In this document: in pieces, positions 44,605 through 52,945 of the stretch
How the letters are laid out: the number at the start of each line of letters is the position of its first letter
Numbering within the stretch: position 1 is the first letter of the stretch
DNA from: JBLHKS01 sp047620505
GTDB taxonomy: Bacteria > Verrucomicrobiota > Verrucomicrobiia > Verrucomicrobiales > DEV007
Direction of reading: 5' to 3'
NCBI GenBank assembly: GCA_047620505.1
Contig: JBLHKS010000005.1
Span: 38,886-102,885, forward strand
DNA: 64,000 nucleotides
Position numbers and translations under genes: made by a program
The notes under the pieces: generated by a model
What the model was told of the DNA's origin: nothing
The model's input: the letters and a program-made list of their open reading frames with translations, nothing else
Database searches by the model: none

Positions 44605-46770
44605 ATGGCGGACACCAAAGACAATGTGATCATTCTCGGGAAGAATTTTGTTCCCGAAAGCGGCGTTCTCATCATCCCGAATTTTCTAAGCTTTCACGAT
44701 CTGCTATTGCTCGAGAACAATCTCAAGCCCCGCAGCGTGACTTATCTGATCGAGGAGGACGCGCTATTCGATCCTCTGCTTCAGGCGCATCTCGAAAAAG
44801 ACGGCGTCGCTGCGCTGGAATTCTCATGCCGGGCTGAGCTCCTCGACACCTTCAAACGACAGATTCACGCCAACATCACCGCTAGCGAGATCGTGATCTT
44901 CGTGCCCGGCCAGGCGGCAACGCGCGCGGGCGGTTTCACCAGCGTTCCGAGCCGACTTTTGCAGTTCGTCGTCGAATGCGGCGCTCCGATCTTGCCCCTT
45001 TTCATCGATCATCCGGACGACGCTCGACTCGCGATCGAAACCACGGGCAAAGTCGAAACGATCGTTTTCAGCTTCGGCAAAGTGATCGAGCGGGAAGCCG
45101 CCAACCTGCCCAATTATCAGGAAAGCCTCCTCTTTGCCGGAAGCGAAAGTTTCAACAGCCGCCCAGGGCTGTCCATGCATCTGGGTTATGCGTTGCTGAT
45201 GGGGCTGAAGAAGCACGGCCACTCAAACAAGGTCTACAACGGCTACGACGGCGACGAATTCCGTTTCGACAAGCTGCTCGCGGTGGCGATCGTGCTCAGC
45301 AAATACATTCGGCAAGAGACGGACAAAGATCGCGTCGCCATCGTCCTTCCGCCCAGTCCGGGCGCGCTGATCGCCAACATCGCAGTGCTTTTTGCCGGTA
45401 AAATTCCGGTGAACCTGAATTTTACCGCAGGCGAGGCCGCGATCCTTTCTTCGATGACTCAGGCGGGGATCGATCGGATCATCACGGCCGATCCGTTTGT
45501 TCGACGGACCCAGCGATTTCCCTGGCCTCCAAACAAGCAGCTGATTTTCCTCGAACGCGTCCTGCCAAAGCTCAAATCGAAAATCATCTTCTGGATGATC
45601 ATGAGCAAATTCATGAGCGCGTCCGCCATCGCGAAAACGCTCAAACTGCCGAAAAAAGCGCCAGCCGACAGCGAAGCCGTGTTGCTTTTCACGAGCGGGA
45701 GTTCCGGCGATCCAAAAGGCGTCGCGCTGTCGCATCGAAACATCATCGCGAACGTCAATCAGTTCTCCTCGCGCCTCCAGCTCAAATCGATCGACTCCGC
45801 TCTAGGCTGCTTGCCGTTGTTTCACAGCTTCGGCTGTACCGTGACGATGTGGTATCCGGTTATCGAAGGCGTTAATCTCGTCACCTACCCGACTCCGCTC
45901 GAAGCCGCCAAACTCGCCGAGTTGATCGAAAAACATCGCATCAGCCTGCTGCTTTCGACCCCGACTTTCCTCCGCGGCTACCTTCGCAAGGCCAAACGCG
46001 AGCAACTCGCCTCGCTGAAGCTCGTGGTTACCGGCGCGGAAAAATTGCCGGCCAAGATCGGCGAGGAATTCGAGCGCAAATTCGGCAAGCCGGTTTTTGA
46101 GGGCTACGGCCTGACCGAAACCTCGCCAGCGACCAACTTGAACCTGCCCGATCCAGATGATCCGCACGACGAGCGGATTCCCGTGATCCAGAGCCATCGC
46201 CCCGGTTCGGTTGGCCAGATGCTGCCGGGCGTCGCCGTCCGAATCACGGATCCGGAGACCGACGAACCACGTTCTCTGCATGAAAGCGGGATGATTTGGC
46301 TCAAGGGTGCGAACATCTTCGGCGGTTACCTGAATCAACCGGAGCTCACCAAAGAAGTCCTCATCAGCGATTGGCTTCGCACTGGCGATATCGGCCGCGT
46401 CGATCGCGATATGTTTCTCTTCATCGAGGGCAGAATGTCGCGCTTTTCGAAAATCGGCGGTGAAATGGTCCCTCACGAGACGATCGAAACTGCGATCAAC
46501 GCTGAGCTGGGCGTCGACACCGATGCAGATCGCAAAGTCGCCGTCGTTGGCCTTCCCGACGAAGCCAAGGGCGAACAAATCGTGCTGCTTTCCGCGATTG
46601 GAGCCCTCGACGTCACGGATTTGCGTTACCGGCTTCTGGAAAAAGGCATGTCGACGCTCTGGATTCCGAAAAAGATTATCGAGGTTCACGAAATCCCGAT
46701 TCTCGCCTCAGGAAAACTGAATTTGAAGGAGTGTCAGGAAATTGCCGCGCGCGGTGGTGAGGAAATTTAG
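44605..46770 (+). CDS. Aas-like acyl-ACP/CoA synthetase with degenerate acyltransferase domain
   Basis: 721 residues. The C-terminal 480 are an acyl-adenylating enzyme: P-loop LLFTSGSSGDPKGVALSHRN, then GYGLTETSPATN and LRTGDIGRVDRDMFLFIEGR. The N-terminal about 200 residues align with the PlsC-type acyltransferase part of Aas, but the catalytic HxxxxD is FxxxxD (NFLSFHD) and the FPEG-type motif reads FVPGQ. This domain should therefore be inactive and only structural. The enzyme probably activates fatty acids for phospholipid repair or for the nearby acyl-glycosyl carotenoid locus. It is divergent from DUF4212 across a 180-base spacer. Confidence 0.85.
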   Translation: MADTKDNVIILGKNFVPESGVLIIPNFLSFHDLLLLENNLKPRSVTYLIEEDALFDPLLQAHLEKDGVAALEFSCRAELLDTFKRQIHANITASEIVIFVPGQAATRAGGFTSVPSRLLQFVVECGAPILPLFIDHPDDARLAIETTGKVETIVFSFGKVIEREAANLPNYQESLLFAGSESFNSRPGLSMHLGYALLMGLKKHGHSNKVYNGYDGDEFRFDKLLAVAIVLSKYIRQETDKDRVAIVLPPSPGALIANIAVLFAGKIPVNLNFTAGEAAILSSMTQAGIDRIITADPFVRRTQRFPWPPNKQLIFLERVLPKLKSKIIFWMIMSKFMSASAIAKTLKLPKKAPADSEAVLLFTSGSSGDPKGVALSHRNIIANVNQFSSRLQLKSIDSALGCLPLFHSFGCTVTMWYPVIEGVNLVTYPTPLEAAKLAELIEKHRISLLLSTPTFLRGYLRKAKREQLASLKLVVTGAEKLPAKIGEEFERKFGKPVFEGYGLTETSPATNLNLPDPDDPHDERIPVIQSHRPGSVGQMLPGVAVRITDPETDEPRSLHESGMIWLKGANIFGGYLNQPELTKEVLISDWLRTGDIGRVDRDMFLFIEGRMSRFSKIGGEMVPHETIETAINAELGVDTDADRKVAVVGLPDEAKGEQIVLLSAIGALDVTDLRYRLLEKGMSTLWIPKKIIEVHEIPILASGKLNLKECQEIAARGGEEI

Positions 46771-46821
46771 CCAGAGAAGTTTCGAGCTGAATTTGCGGAA
46801 AATTAATCGGAATCCGGGCCT

Positions 46822-48159
46822 GTGAGCGATTCGTTTGAGGATTGGCGGGCGCGTCTCGTGAGCAGCGGACTGGGTTTCGAGGACCGGCGGTTTTATGAAT
46901 TCGCGATTTCCTCTTTCCTTCGGGATCTGGAAACGCAGGACGAAACCCGGCCGAGCCGACGAGCAGCTGCTGAGTTTCTCGAGCGGCAGTACACCGAGGC
47001 GGTGGCTTCCGATTCGGATCTCGATGTCTGGCGCGAGGCGCTGGATTGGATGTTCAGTGAGGGCGGTTTTGAGGCGGCTCCAGGGGAGGTTCCAGATGAA
47101 GCTGCTTCGTCTCAGCCCGAAGCGCCAGACGAAGTGGCTCTGCCGATGTTTCTCGGCGAAGAGCCGGAAATTGCTCCGGTTTTCGAGGATGAACCCAGTC
47201 TGCCTCCGTTGCTCCGCGGTGGTTTTGAGCGCGCGGCGTCAGAGCACGCCTTGAACGATCGCACTGCGCGTTCGTACTGGAATTGGCTGGAACGATTCGG
47301 CCGTTTCACTCGCGATCGGACAGCGGATCTCGATGATCCGGAAGAGGTCGGTCCGTTTCTCAAGCATCTGGGAACCACTGAGCAGCTCGCGCCCCAGAGT
47401 TGTAACCAGGCGTTGATCGCGCTGAAGTTTATTTTTCGTTTTGTGTTTCAGCCAGGGCTCGAGTTGGAAATTACCCAGGTTAGCAAGCGCAAACACGTCC
47501 AGGTGACTCTGGGCCGTCGCGAGCTTGACCAACTTTTCGCGGTGATGGAGCCGGAGCTAAAACTGATGTGCAAGCTGATGTATGGGGCTGGCCTGCGAAC
47601 TCCGGAATTGCTCGAGCTGCGGGTGCGCGATCTGGATTTCAAACGTCAGCTGCTGCTGGCACCGAGCCAATCCGGAAAATCTCAACGCGAAGCGCCGATG
47701 GCTTCCGGCGTGCTCGACGATTTAAGAAATCACCTGAAGCGGGTCCGCGCGATTTTCGCGAAAGACGCCGAGGATCTGGAAAAATTCCCAGGCGTCGAGT
47801 TGCCGAGCGAGGTTGCGAAGACAAATCCGGAGCTGGCGCACGAATGGGATTGGCAGTGGGTTTTTCCATCTCGGAACCTGACCCGTGATCCTGCGACCGG
47901 CGGGAAACGACGACATCACTGGAATGCGTTCACGTTTCAGCGCGGCGTAAAAAAGGCGACTGAGCTGGCTGGGATCAGAAAACGCGTAACGCCTCACATG
48001 TTTCGGCACAGCTTCGCGACCCACCTTCTTCAAGCGGGTCAAAAGCCGAAAGTCGTCCAGAAATTAATGGGTCATCGGACTCTGGAAACGACCATGTCCT
48101 ACGTTAACGCGATCAAATTGCAGCAGGAAAACGCGCCTGTCAGTCCGTTGGATTTGTAG
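46822..48159 (+). CDS. Integron-integrase-like tyrosine recombinase (IntI lineage)
   Basis: 445 residues. The catalytic set is complete: R259 (GAGLRTPELLELR), K286, H392-x-x-R395 (PHMFRHSFATHLL), H418 and nucleophile Y427 (TTMSYVN). Between patches II and III the segment ELPSEVAKTNPELAHEWDWQWVFPS matches the extra helix that distinguishes IntI from XerC/D, and RRHHWNAFTFQRGVKKA also fits IntI. A SAM-like core-binding domain spans about 133-230. An unusual acidic N-terminal extension (1-130) precedes it. The start is a GTG. No attI, attC or cassette array is seen next to it. Confidence 0.85.
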   Translation: MSDSFEDWRARLVSSGLGFEDRRFYEFAISSFLRDLETQDETRPSRRAAAEFLERQYTEAVASDSDLDVWREALDWMFSEGGFEAAPGEVPDEAASSQPEAPDEVALPMFLGEEPEIAPVFEDEPSLPPLLRGGFERAASEHALNDRTARSYWNWLERFGRFTRDRTADLDDPEEVGPFLKHLGTTEQLAPQSCNQALIALKFIFRFVFQPGLELEITQVSKRKHVQVTLGRRELDQLFAVMEPELKLMCKLMYGAGLRTPELLELRVRDLDFKRQLLLAPSQSGKSQREAPMASGVLDDLRNHLKRVRAIFAKDAEDLEKFPGVELPSEVAKTNPELAHEWDWQWVFPSRNLTRDPATGGKRRHHWNAFTFQRGVKKATELAGIRKRVTPHMFRHSFATHLLQAGQKPKVVQKLMGHRTLETTMSYVNAIKLQQENAPVSPLDL

Positions 48160-48188
48160 CCATTCCCTGCTTAGGCTCGGCTCCTGTG

Positions 48189-49166
48189 ATGACTGATCCC
48201 CTAACCATTTTCGAGCGAATCCAGAGCTGTCCAACTGCGCCATTTCACGAATATCACGTGCGTGAAACGATCCAGCAGCTGCTGGCGGAAATTCCAAGCG
48301 TGTCGGTCGAAATCGACCCTTTCGGGCAGTTGATCGCGACTTACCAGCGTGGTGATCAGCCCGGTCGACTCGCGTTCGGAGCGCACATGGATCATCCGGC
48401 TTACGTTCGATCGCCTGAAACCGGGGAGTTCGAATTTCTCGGCGGCGTGCCGGAAAGGTATCGCGATAAAAAGCCGCCAATCCGCGAATTTGGTGAGTTC
48501 GCGATGTGGGATTTGCCGGAATTTGAGCTCAAGGACGGCCAGATTCACTCGCGTGTCTGTGATGATCTCGTGGGCTGCGCGGCGATCGTTTCGTTGTTCC
48601 AAAAACTCGAACACGAGAAGGTCGAGGCAACGTGTTATGGACTTTTCACCCGCGCTGAGGAAGTCGGTTTTGTCGGCGCGATTCACCTCGCGAAAAACTG
48701 GCCGCTCGCGCCGGATGTCCGCTTCGTTTCGTTGGAAACCAGCGCTCCGGTCCCCGGAGTTTTGATGGGAGAAGGGCCGGTGATTCGTGTCGGCGATGCG
48801 AAGAGCGTTTTCGATACGGCGGTCAGCGGCGACCTCGTTTTCGCAGCTGCTGCTGAAGAGCTGAAGGTGCAACGCGCCTTGCTCGATCGCGGAAGTTGCG
48901 AGGCGACGGCGATGCAGTTTTACGGCGTGGCCTCCGCTGGAATTTCGGTTCTGTTAGGAAATTATCACAACTGCGGCCCTGACGACCGGATCGAAGCCGA
49001 ATTCATCGAGCAGAGCGATGCGCTGGGCCTGATCGAGTTGATTTTCGCGCTCGTCAAGCACGCTGGATCGACCTCGCCCGCAGCAATCGAAATGGGCGAG
49101 CGTTTCGACAAGCGCGTCGCCGAACATCGGAAATTTGAGGAAGCCAGCGAGGCGCATTTTTCCTAA
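48189..49166 (+). CDS. M42/M20-like zinc peptidase
   Basis: 325 residues. Co-catalytic zinc-peptidase motifs are in order: GAHMDHPA (His ligand), RVCDDLVGCAAIVSLF (bridging Asp), FTRAEEVGFVGA (catalytic Glu pair) and a late His in NYHNCGPDD. The fold is closest to M42 (TET/glucanase-like aminopeptidases). ATG 48189 is preferred over the overlapping GTG 48186. It is cytoplasmic (no signal). It overlaps the convergent ferredoxin gene by 4 bases. It has an exact palindrome near its start (IQQLL). Confidence 0.85.
   Translation: MTDPLTIFERIQSCPTAPFHEYHVRETIQQLLAEIPSVSVEIDPFGQLIATYQRGDQPGRLAFGAHMDHPAYVRSPETGEFEFLGGVPERYRDKKPPIREFGEFAMWDLPEFELKDGQIHSRVCDDLVGCAAIVSLFQKLEHEKVEATCYGLFTRAEEVGFVGAIHLAKNWPLAPDVRFVSLETSAPVPGVLMGEGPVIRVGDAKSVFDTAVSGDLVFAAAAEELKVQRALLDRGSCEATAMQFYGVASAGISVLLGNYHNCGPDDRIEAEFIEQSDALGLIELIFALVKHAGSTSPAAIEMGERFDKRVAEHRKFEEASEAHFS
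48273..48284. repeat. Iterated palindrome CAGCAGCTGCTG
   Basis: Exact copy in the M42-like peptidase gene, Gln-Gln-Leu-Leu frame; flanks give CCAGCAGCTGCTGG. Confidence 0.9.
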
Positions 49167-49393
49167 CCGTCATCCCCGATCGCCTCGACCGGGCACACGC
49201 TCATCGACTCCAAACAGAGTTCACGTTCCTCATCGGTTTCCGGCTGCTTTTTGACGAAGCTGTAGCCCTCGGTTTGTTCACGAGTGAAATTGATTGGAGC
49301 TGTGTCGCGGCAGAGATCGCAATCGATGCATTGATCGTCCACGTAAAAAGCGCCGGCCACGTTCTCCGGATTTTTGTAATCAGCGTCCGCCAT
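49163..49393 (-). CDS. Small 4Fe-4S ferredoxin
   Basis: 76 residues with one cluster motif CIDCDLCRDTAP (CxxCxxC) at about 22-28 and a distal CPVEAIG that supplies the fourth cysteine, plus one extra Cys (ELCLES). This is the single-cluster ferredoxin type with an acidic surface. It is 8 bases upstream of nothing co-oriented but lies directly downstream of the LolA-like gene (8-base gap), so it may be the last gene of the carotenoid/exporter operon and could supply electrons there. Confidence 0.9.
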   Translation of the reverse strand: MADADYKNPENVAGAFYVDDQCIDCDLCRDTAPINFTREQTEGYSFVKKQPETDEERELCLESMSVCPVEAIGDDG

Positions 49394-49401
49394 CGGTCTG
49401 T

Positions 49402-50064
49402 CTAAAATTCAACTTCTTTGTGTCCTGTCAGATCGTGCTCGAAGAGTCCATCGTTCAACTCAACGTTTGGCGTCACCTCATCAAAGACCATCTCGATTGA
49501 AGACCCGTCTTCGAGTTCGATTTCGAATCCGCGGAGAAAAAACGAATCCGCGTCGATCAGAAAAACGAACTCGTGAACGGACTCGCCTCGGGCGTCGAGC
49601 GGTTTGGTGATCACGCGATGCAGCCCATCTTCGAACTTCGTTTCAAGCACTCGATACTGCTTTTCAAACGCTTCGAGCGTCCGCGGAAACCCGCCTGCAA
49701 GAACGGTCATTCCGCTCTTTGGCTTAACCCGCTCTTCGGCGCCGGATTTTTGAGTCAGATCTCGAATCTCGTATCGCTTCCCTGGTGTGCGGATGATCGT
49801 GAGTTCCGTTCCAACGCGGAGCACAATCGTCTGAGGCGGATCGCCTGTCTGCCAGCGAAAGCGGTCTTCCGCGTAGTCGATCCACAATTTCCCTTCATTC
49901 TTGATGGGCAATTTGATTGTCTTGAGAATTCGTTTCTGGCTGAATACGACTTCAACTGAACTTGCCGTAGAGGTCGCCTGAAACCAACGCTCGACAACGC
50001 TCGGATCCCCAGCAGCTGCTGGCAGGAGCGGGGCAAGAATTAGGAAAAGAATCAAGGGTTTCAT
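49402..50064 (-). CDS. LolA-like outer-membrane lipoprotein carrier protein
   Basis: 220 residues with a signal peptide (MKPLILFLILAPLLPAAAG) and a LolA-type incomplete beta-barrel: VEVVFSQKRILKTIKLPIKNEGKLWIDY and FRWQTGDPP are typical of the family. The LolA paralogues found beside MMPL exporters in pigment and aryl-polyene loci carry lipids rather than lipoproteins. Its start overlaps the stop of the MMPL gene, indicating coupling. The gene ends 8 bases before the ferredoxin. An exact palindrome encodes the Ala-Ala-Ala-Gly around the signal cleavage site. Confidence 0.85.
   Translation of the reverse strand: MKPLILFLILAPLLPAAAGDPSVVERWFQATSTASSVEVVFSQKRILKTIKLPIKNEGKLWIDYAEDRFRWQTGDPPQTIVLRVGTELTIIRTPGKRYEIRDLTQKSGAEERVKPKSGMTVLAGGFPRTLEAFEKQYRVLETKFEDGLHRVITKPLDARGESVHEFVFLIDADSFFLRGFEIELEDGSSIEMVFDEVTPNVELNDGLFEHDLTGHKEVEF
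50010..50021. repeat. Iterated palindrome CAGCAGCTGCTG
   Basis: Exact copy in the LolA-like gene signal peptide, Ala-Ala-Ala-Gly frame. Confidence 0.9.
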
Positions 50065-50066
50065 CA

Positions 50067-52466
50067 TTATTTGCGGGGTTTGGTTTTGGGTTTGTTAGAC
50101 ATTTTGTGGATCCAGCGATACCAGGAAGGCAAGAGCCAGACAGCGACGAAGAGATTGACGAGGATGCCCGTTGCGCAAACCACGCCAAGGCTGGAGAGCC
50201 CCTGTGCCGAGGCAAAAGCTAACGAACCGAATCCAATCGCAGACGAAAGTCCGCAGAAGACCAGCGCTTTGCCAATCGTTTGTCGGGCTCGCTTGCCATC
50301 ACCGTGGTAGCGGCGCAGCGCGTAAATCATGTGGATGCTGAAATCAAGCCCGGTGCCGAACAAAATCGGCACGCCGAACAGGTTGAACGAGTTCCAGCTC
50401 AGCGGCGTCCACAAGGTCAGAATCACGATGAAGGATGCGGCGAAAAGCAGAGAGAATAGACTCAAAACGAGATCTCGCCAGTTTCGAAAAACAAAGGCGA
50501 GCATCAGCGTCAAGAGGACGGTCATTGGAATGAAAATTCGGCCCAAGTCGGCCTGAATCCGCTGATTCAGAGCAGTTCCCAGAGAACTCAGACTTGCAAC
50601 CACGGCGTTCTCATTACAGATCGCCTCTACCCAGTCTCGTTGTGCTGCATCGGCCGGCTTGATCGAGGCAAGCGCGGCAAATCGGCCATCGTCCGATTCA
50701 GCGTAGAGCCTGCCAATTGTCCATTCGGCCATCCGGCCTGACGGATGAGCAACTCCATTTTTGCTGAGTTCATCGAGATAGCTTGCCCACGAATCGAAAA
50801 CCAAAGCGGTCAGTTTCTGGCCATCTTTCGTGAATCCTGCATTTTTCATTTCAGCGATCAGCCGATCCCGTTCGTGGCTTAGCTTTTGGATTCTGGATGC
50901 GTTTACGAGTTGGTGGGCTGGATTGGGAATCAGCTCCAGAGGAAAGAGAGAACGCTCAATCAGCCCAGCCTCGGTAGCCGCCTTGGTTCGCCGCTCGAGA
51001 GCCGCAAGATTGGCGTTCAGTTCATTCAGCGATCCTGCGGTAACGATCGCGGGCACCGAATTCTCTTCGCCACGAAGTTTGTCCTGCATTTTCCGCCAGG
51101 TGACCATCGACGGGCTCTCCCGAATCCTGAAGGGGTGAAATTCAGCCTCCAGCCTCGGCACATCGATTAATAGAATCGAAAGCAGCGCCAGAACCGGAAT
51201 CGAGGCCGCCAAGCGGCCTGTCCAAGCGGATGAGATCCCGAAATCCGGCAGATTCGCTCCTTCGCTCGACTTGTCTTTTGCCGCGAACTCGCCCGCAACC
51301 GGCGCAAAGAAAAACAGCATCACCAAAGCGCCGACGATCACGCCGACGGCGACGAGATTGCCCATTTCTGCCAAGCCGGGGAGCGAGCTGAAGTTGAGCG
51401 AAAGAAAGACAACCGCGGTGGTCGCCGCCGCCCAGCAAATACTTGGGCCAATCGCTTTGCGAAGGCCTTTGGCGTCGAGCTTCTTAACTAAACCGTGGCG
51501 ATAAAGAACAATTCCGTAGTCGACAGCGAGCCCCAATAAAATGGCTGCGAATCCTGCGCTCATGACGCTGAGATTTCCCAACAACTGGCCGCCAATGATC
51601 AGGGTGATCGATAGCGTGAGCATCATGGCTGAGACTAACCAGGAAAGCGGTTTGGATTGTCGATGCATGATCCAGAACAGGATCGAGATTAGAATCATCG
51701 TCGCCGCAGCGGAGATCGTCATGTCTCGTTCCATCCGAGCCCCGACTTCAGCCATGAAAGCGGGCGTTCCTGTCAGGCCGATTTCAACGTTCAGCCCTGC
51801 TTCACTTGCTCGCCAATCAGCAACTGTGGCCTGGATTTTCTTCAACCAGGCTCCGGCGTCGCGATAGCTGGAAAAGTCGACGCCTTCGCCTTCAACGTAG
51901 AAAATCTGGAAGGTCCGATCGGTGGATACCATCGGATCTGGGTTCTCGCCTCGACGTCCTGACAAACCGCTCAAGCGGGAGAATCCAAGTGGGTCGTAGC
52001 TTCGAAGCAAAGCGCTCTCCTGATCGAAACCGTCGACAATCGCCGTCATCGATTCGGCGAGCGTGCTTTCCGAATTCGCAGCGTCCAGCCGGGTCTGAAG
52101 CTCATCGATTTTGCCCGGCGGCGAGTTGAGCCAGAGCCATGCAAGCAGATGCCCGCCCTCGCCGACAAGTTCTGGAAGCGAGAATTCACGGTAGACATCT
52201 GCAACGAGATTTGCGCGCTGCCCGAGATGCTCAGCTAACGACTGGACGGCCTCGTCAGCTGTGGCAGCGTCCTCAGCTTTGACGGTGACGATCAGCTGGC
52301 CGTCGCGCGAAAAATACCGGCTAAGGCGGTCCATCCCGCGAACTTCCGGCAGATCCGGCGGCAGCATTTTGTAGAGACTGGCGGAAAACTCGACACGGCT
52401 GACGCAGAGCGCTGCGATCGCGCTGAAGATGATAACGACGATAATGGGTGGAATTTTCGACATCAT
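50067..52466 (-). CDS. MMPL/RND-family exporter
   Basis: 799 residues arranged as two repeats of one membrane helix, a large periplasmic loop and five membrane helices (helices near 8-24, 250-400, and 425-440, 660-785). The family signature GLAVDYGIVLYRHG and its second-half counterpart FGTGLDFSIHMIYALRR are intact. It is likely a lipid or pigment exporter driven by the proton gradient. It overlaps the LolA-like gene downstream and the CrtO-like acyltransferase gene upstream by a few bases, so all are one operon. Confidence 0.9.
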   Translation of the reverse strand: MMSKIPPIIVVIIFSAIAALCVSRVEFSASLYKMLPPDLPEVRGMDRLSRYFSRDGQLIVTVKAEDAATADEAVQSLAEHLGQRANLVADVYREFSLPELVGEGGHLLAWLWLNSPPGKIDELQTRLDAANSESTLAESMTAIVDGFDQESALLRSYDPLGFSRLSGLSGRRGENPDPMVSTDRTFQIFYVEGEGVDFSSYRDAGAWLKKIQATVADWRASEAGLNVEIGLTGTPAFMAEVGARMERDMTISAAATMILISILFWIMHRQSKPLSWLVSAMMLTLSITLIIGGQLLGNLSVMSAGFAAILLGLAVDYGIVLYRHGLVKKLDAKGLRKAIGPSICWAAATTAVVFLSLNFSSLPGLAEMGNLVAVGVIVGALVMLFFFAPVAGEFAAKDKSSEGANLPDFGISSAWTGRLAASIPVLALLSILLIDVPRLEAEFHPFRIRESPSMVTWRKMQDKLRGEENSVPAIVTAGSLNELNANLAALERRTKAATEAGLIERSLFPLELIPNPAHQLVNASRIQKLSHERDRLIAEMKNAGFTKDGQKLTALVFDSWASYLDELSKNGVAHPSGRMAEWTIGRLYAESDDGRFAALASIKPADAAQRDWVEAICNENAVVASLSSLGTALNQRIQADLGRIFIPMTVLLTLMLAFVFRNWRDLVLSLFSLLFAASFIVILTLWTPLSWNSFNLFGVPILFGTGLDFSIHMIYALRRYHGDGKRARQTIGKALVFCGLSSAIGFGSLAFASAQGLSSLGVVCATGILVNLFVAVWLLPSWYRWIHKMSNKPKTKPRK

Positions 52467-52945
52467 CCTTCGAGCTTGTGGAGGAGCCGTTGCATCCGAA
52501 TTCGGTTAAACCGCTGAAGCAGAATACAAGGTAGGTTTGAGGCGACCGCGTAGATGAAAATCGCGACAGCAGCTGCTGGCCAGGGATTCCAGATCAGCGT
52601 GATTTGCAACGCGGCGATCTGCGCGAGGTGAGCAGCTTCACCGCGGCGTGTCTCGATGACGAAGGCACTGAGGTAGTCGGGATCGGCGCTGGCCAGTTGT
52701 TTTTTTGGAAGGCCAGCAAACCAGGGGGCAGCGTCTGGAAGCCAGTTTTTCCACCGGTGAATCTGGAAGAATCGCCGGTAAATCCGGCCTCCGCGTTCCC
52801 ATCGGCGCTCCCGGGAGAAAAACGAGTCCGAATCGAATCTGCGGGCGGGCATTCGAGTGAACCACCAGGAGATCGAGAGATGAATAACCGGAATCATCAC
52901 CACGTTTGAAATGACGATCCAAACGCCTGACAGCTCAACCAACAT
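52463..52945 (-). CDS. CrtO-like glycosyl-carotenoid acyltransferase
   Basis: 160 residues with an N-terminal helix (about 8-28) and a C-terminal helix (about 118-140). The central WKNWLPDAAPWFAGLPKKQLASADPDYLSAFVIETRRGEAAH fits, in layout, the glycosyl-4,4'-diaponeurosporenoate acyltransferase family (staphyloxanthin CrtO). It would add a fatty acyl group to a carotenoid glycoside at the membrane. It overlaps both neighbours (desaturase-glycosyltransferase upstream, MMPL downstream). The family call is moderate; the pathway call rests on the neighbours. Confidence 0.7.
   Translation of the reverse strand: MLVELSGVWIVISNVVMIPVIHLSISWWFTRMPARRFDSDSFFSRERRWERGGRIYRRFFQIHRWKNWLPDAAPWFAGLPKKQLASADPDYLSAFVIETRRGEAAHLAQIAALQITLIWNPWPAAAVAIFIYAVASNLPCILLQRFNRIRMQRLLHKLEG
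52567..52578. repeat. Iterated palindrome CAGCAGCTGCTG
   Basis: Exact copy in the CrtO-like gene, Ala-run frame. Confidence 0.9.

Noticed and set aside
46771..46821. Possible attI or attC sites next to the integrase gene
   Set aside because: The upstream spacer is only 51 bases and downstream 29 bases; no imperfect hairpin with GTTRRRY-like ends was seen, and flanking genes are not cassette-like.
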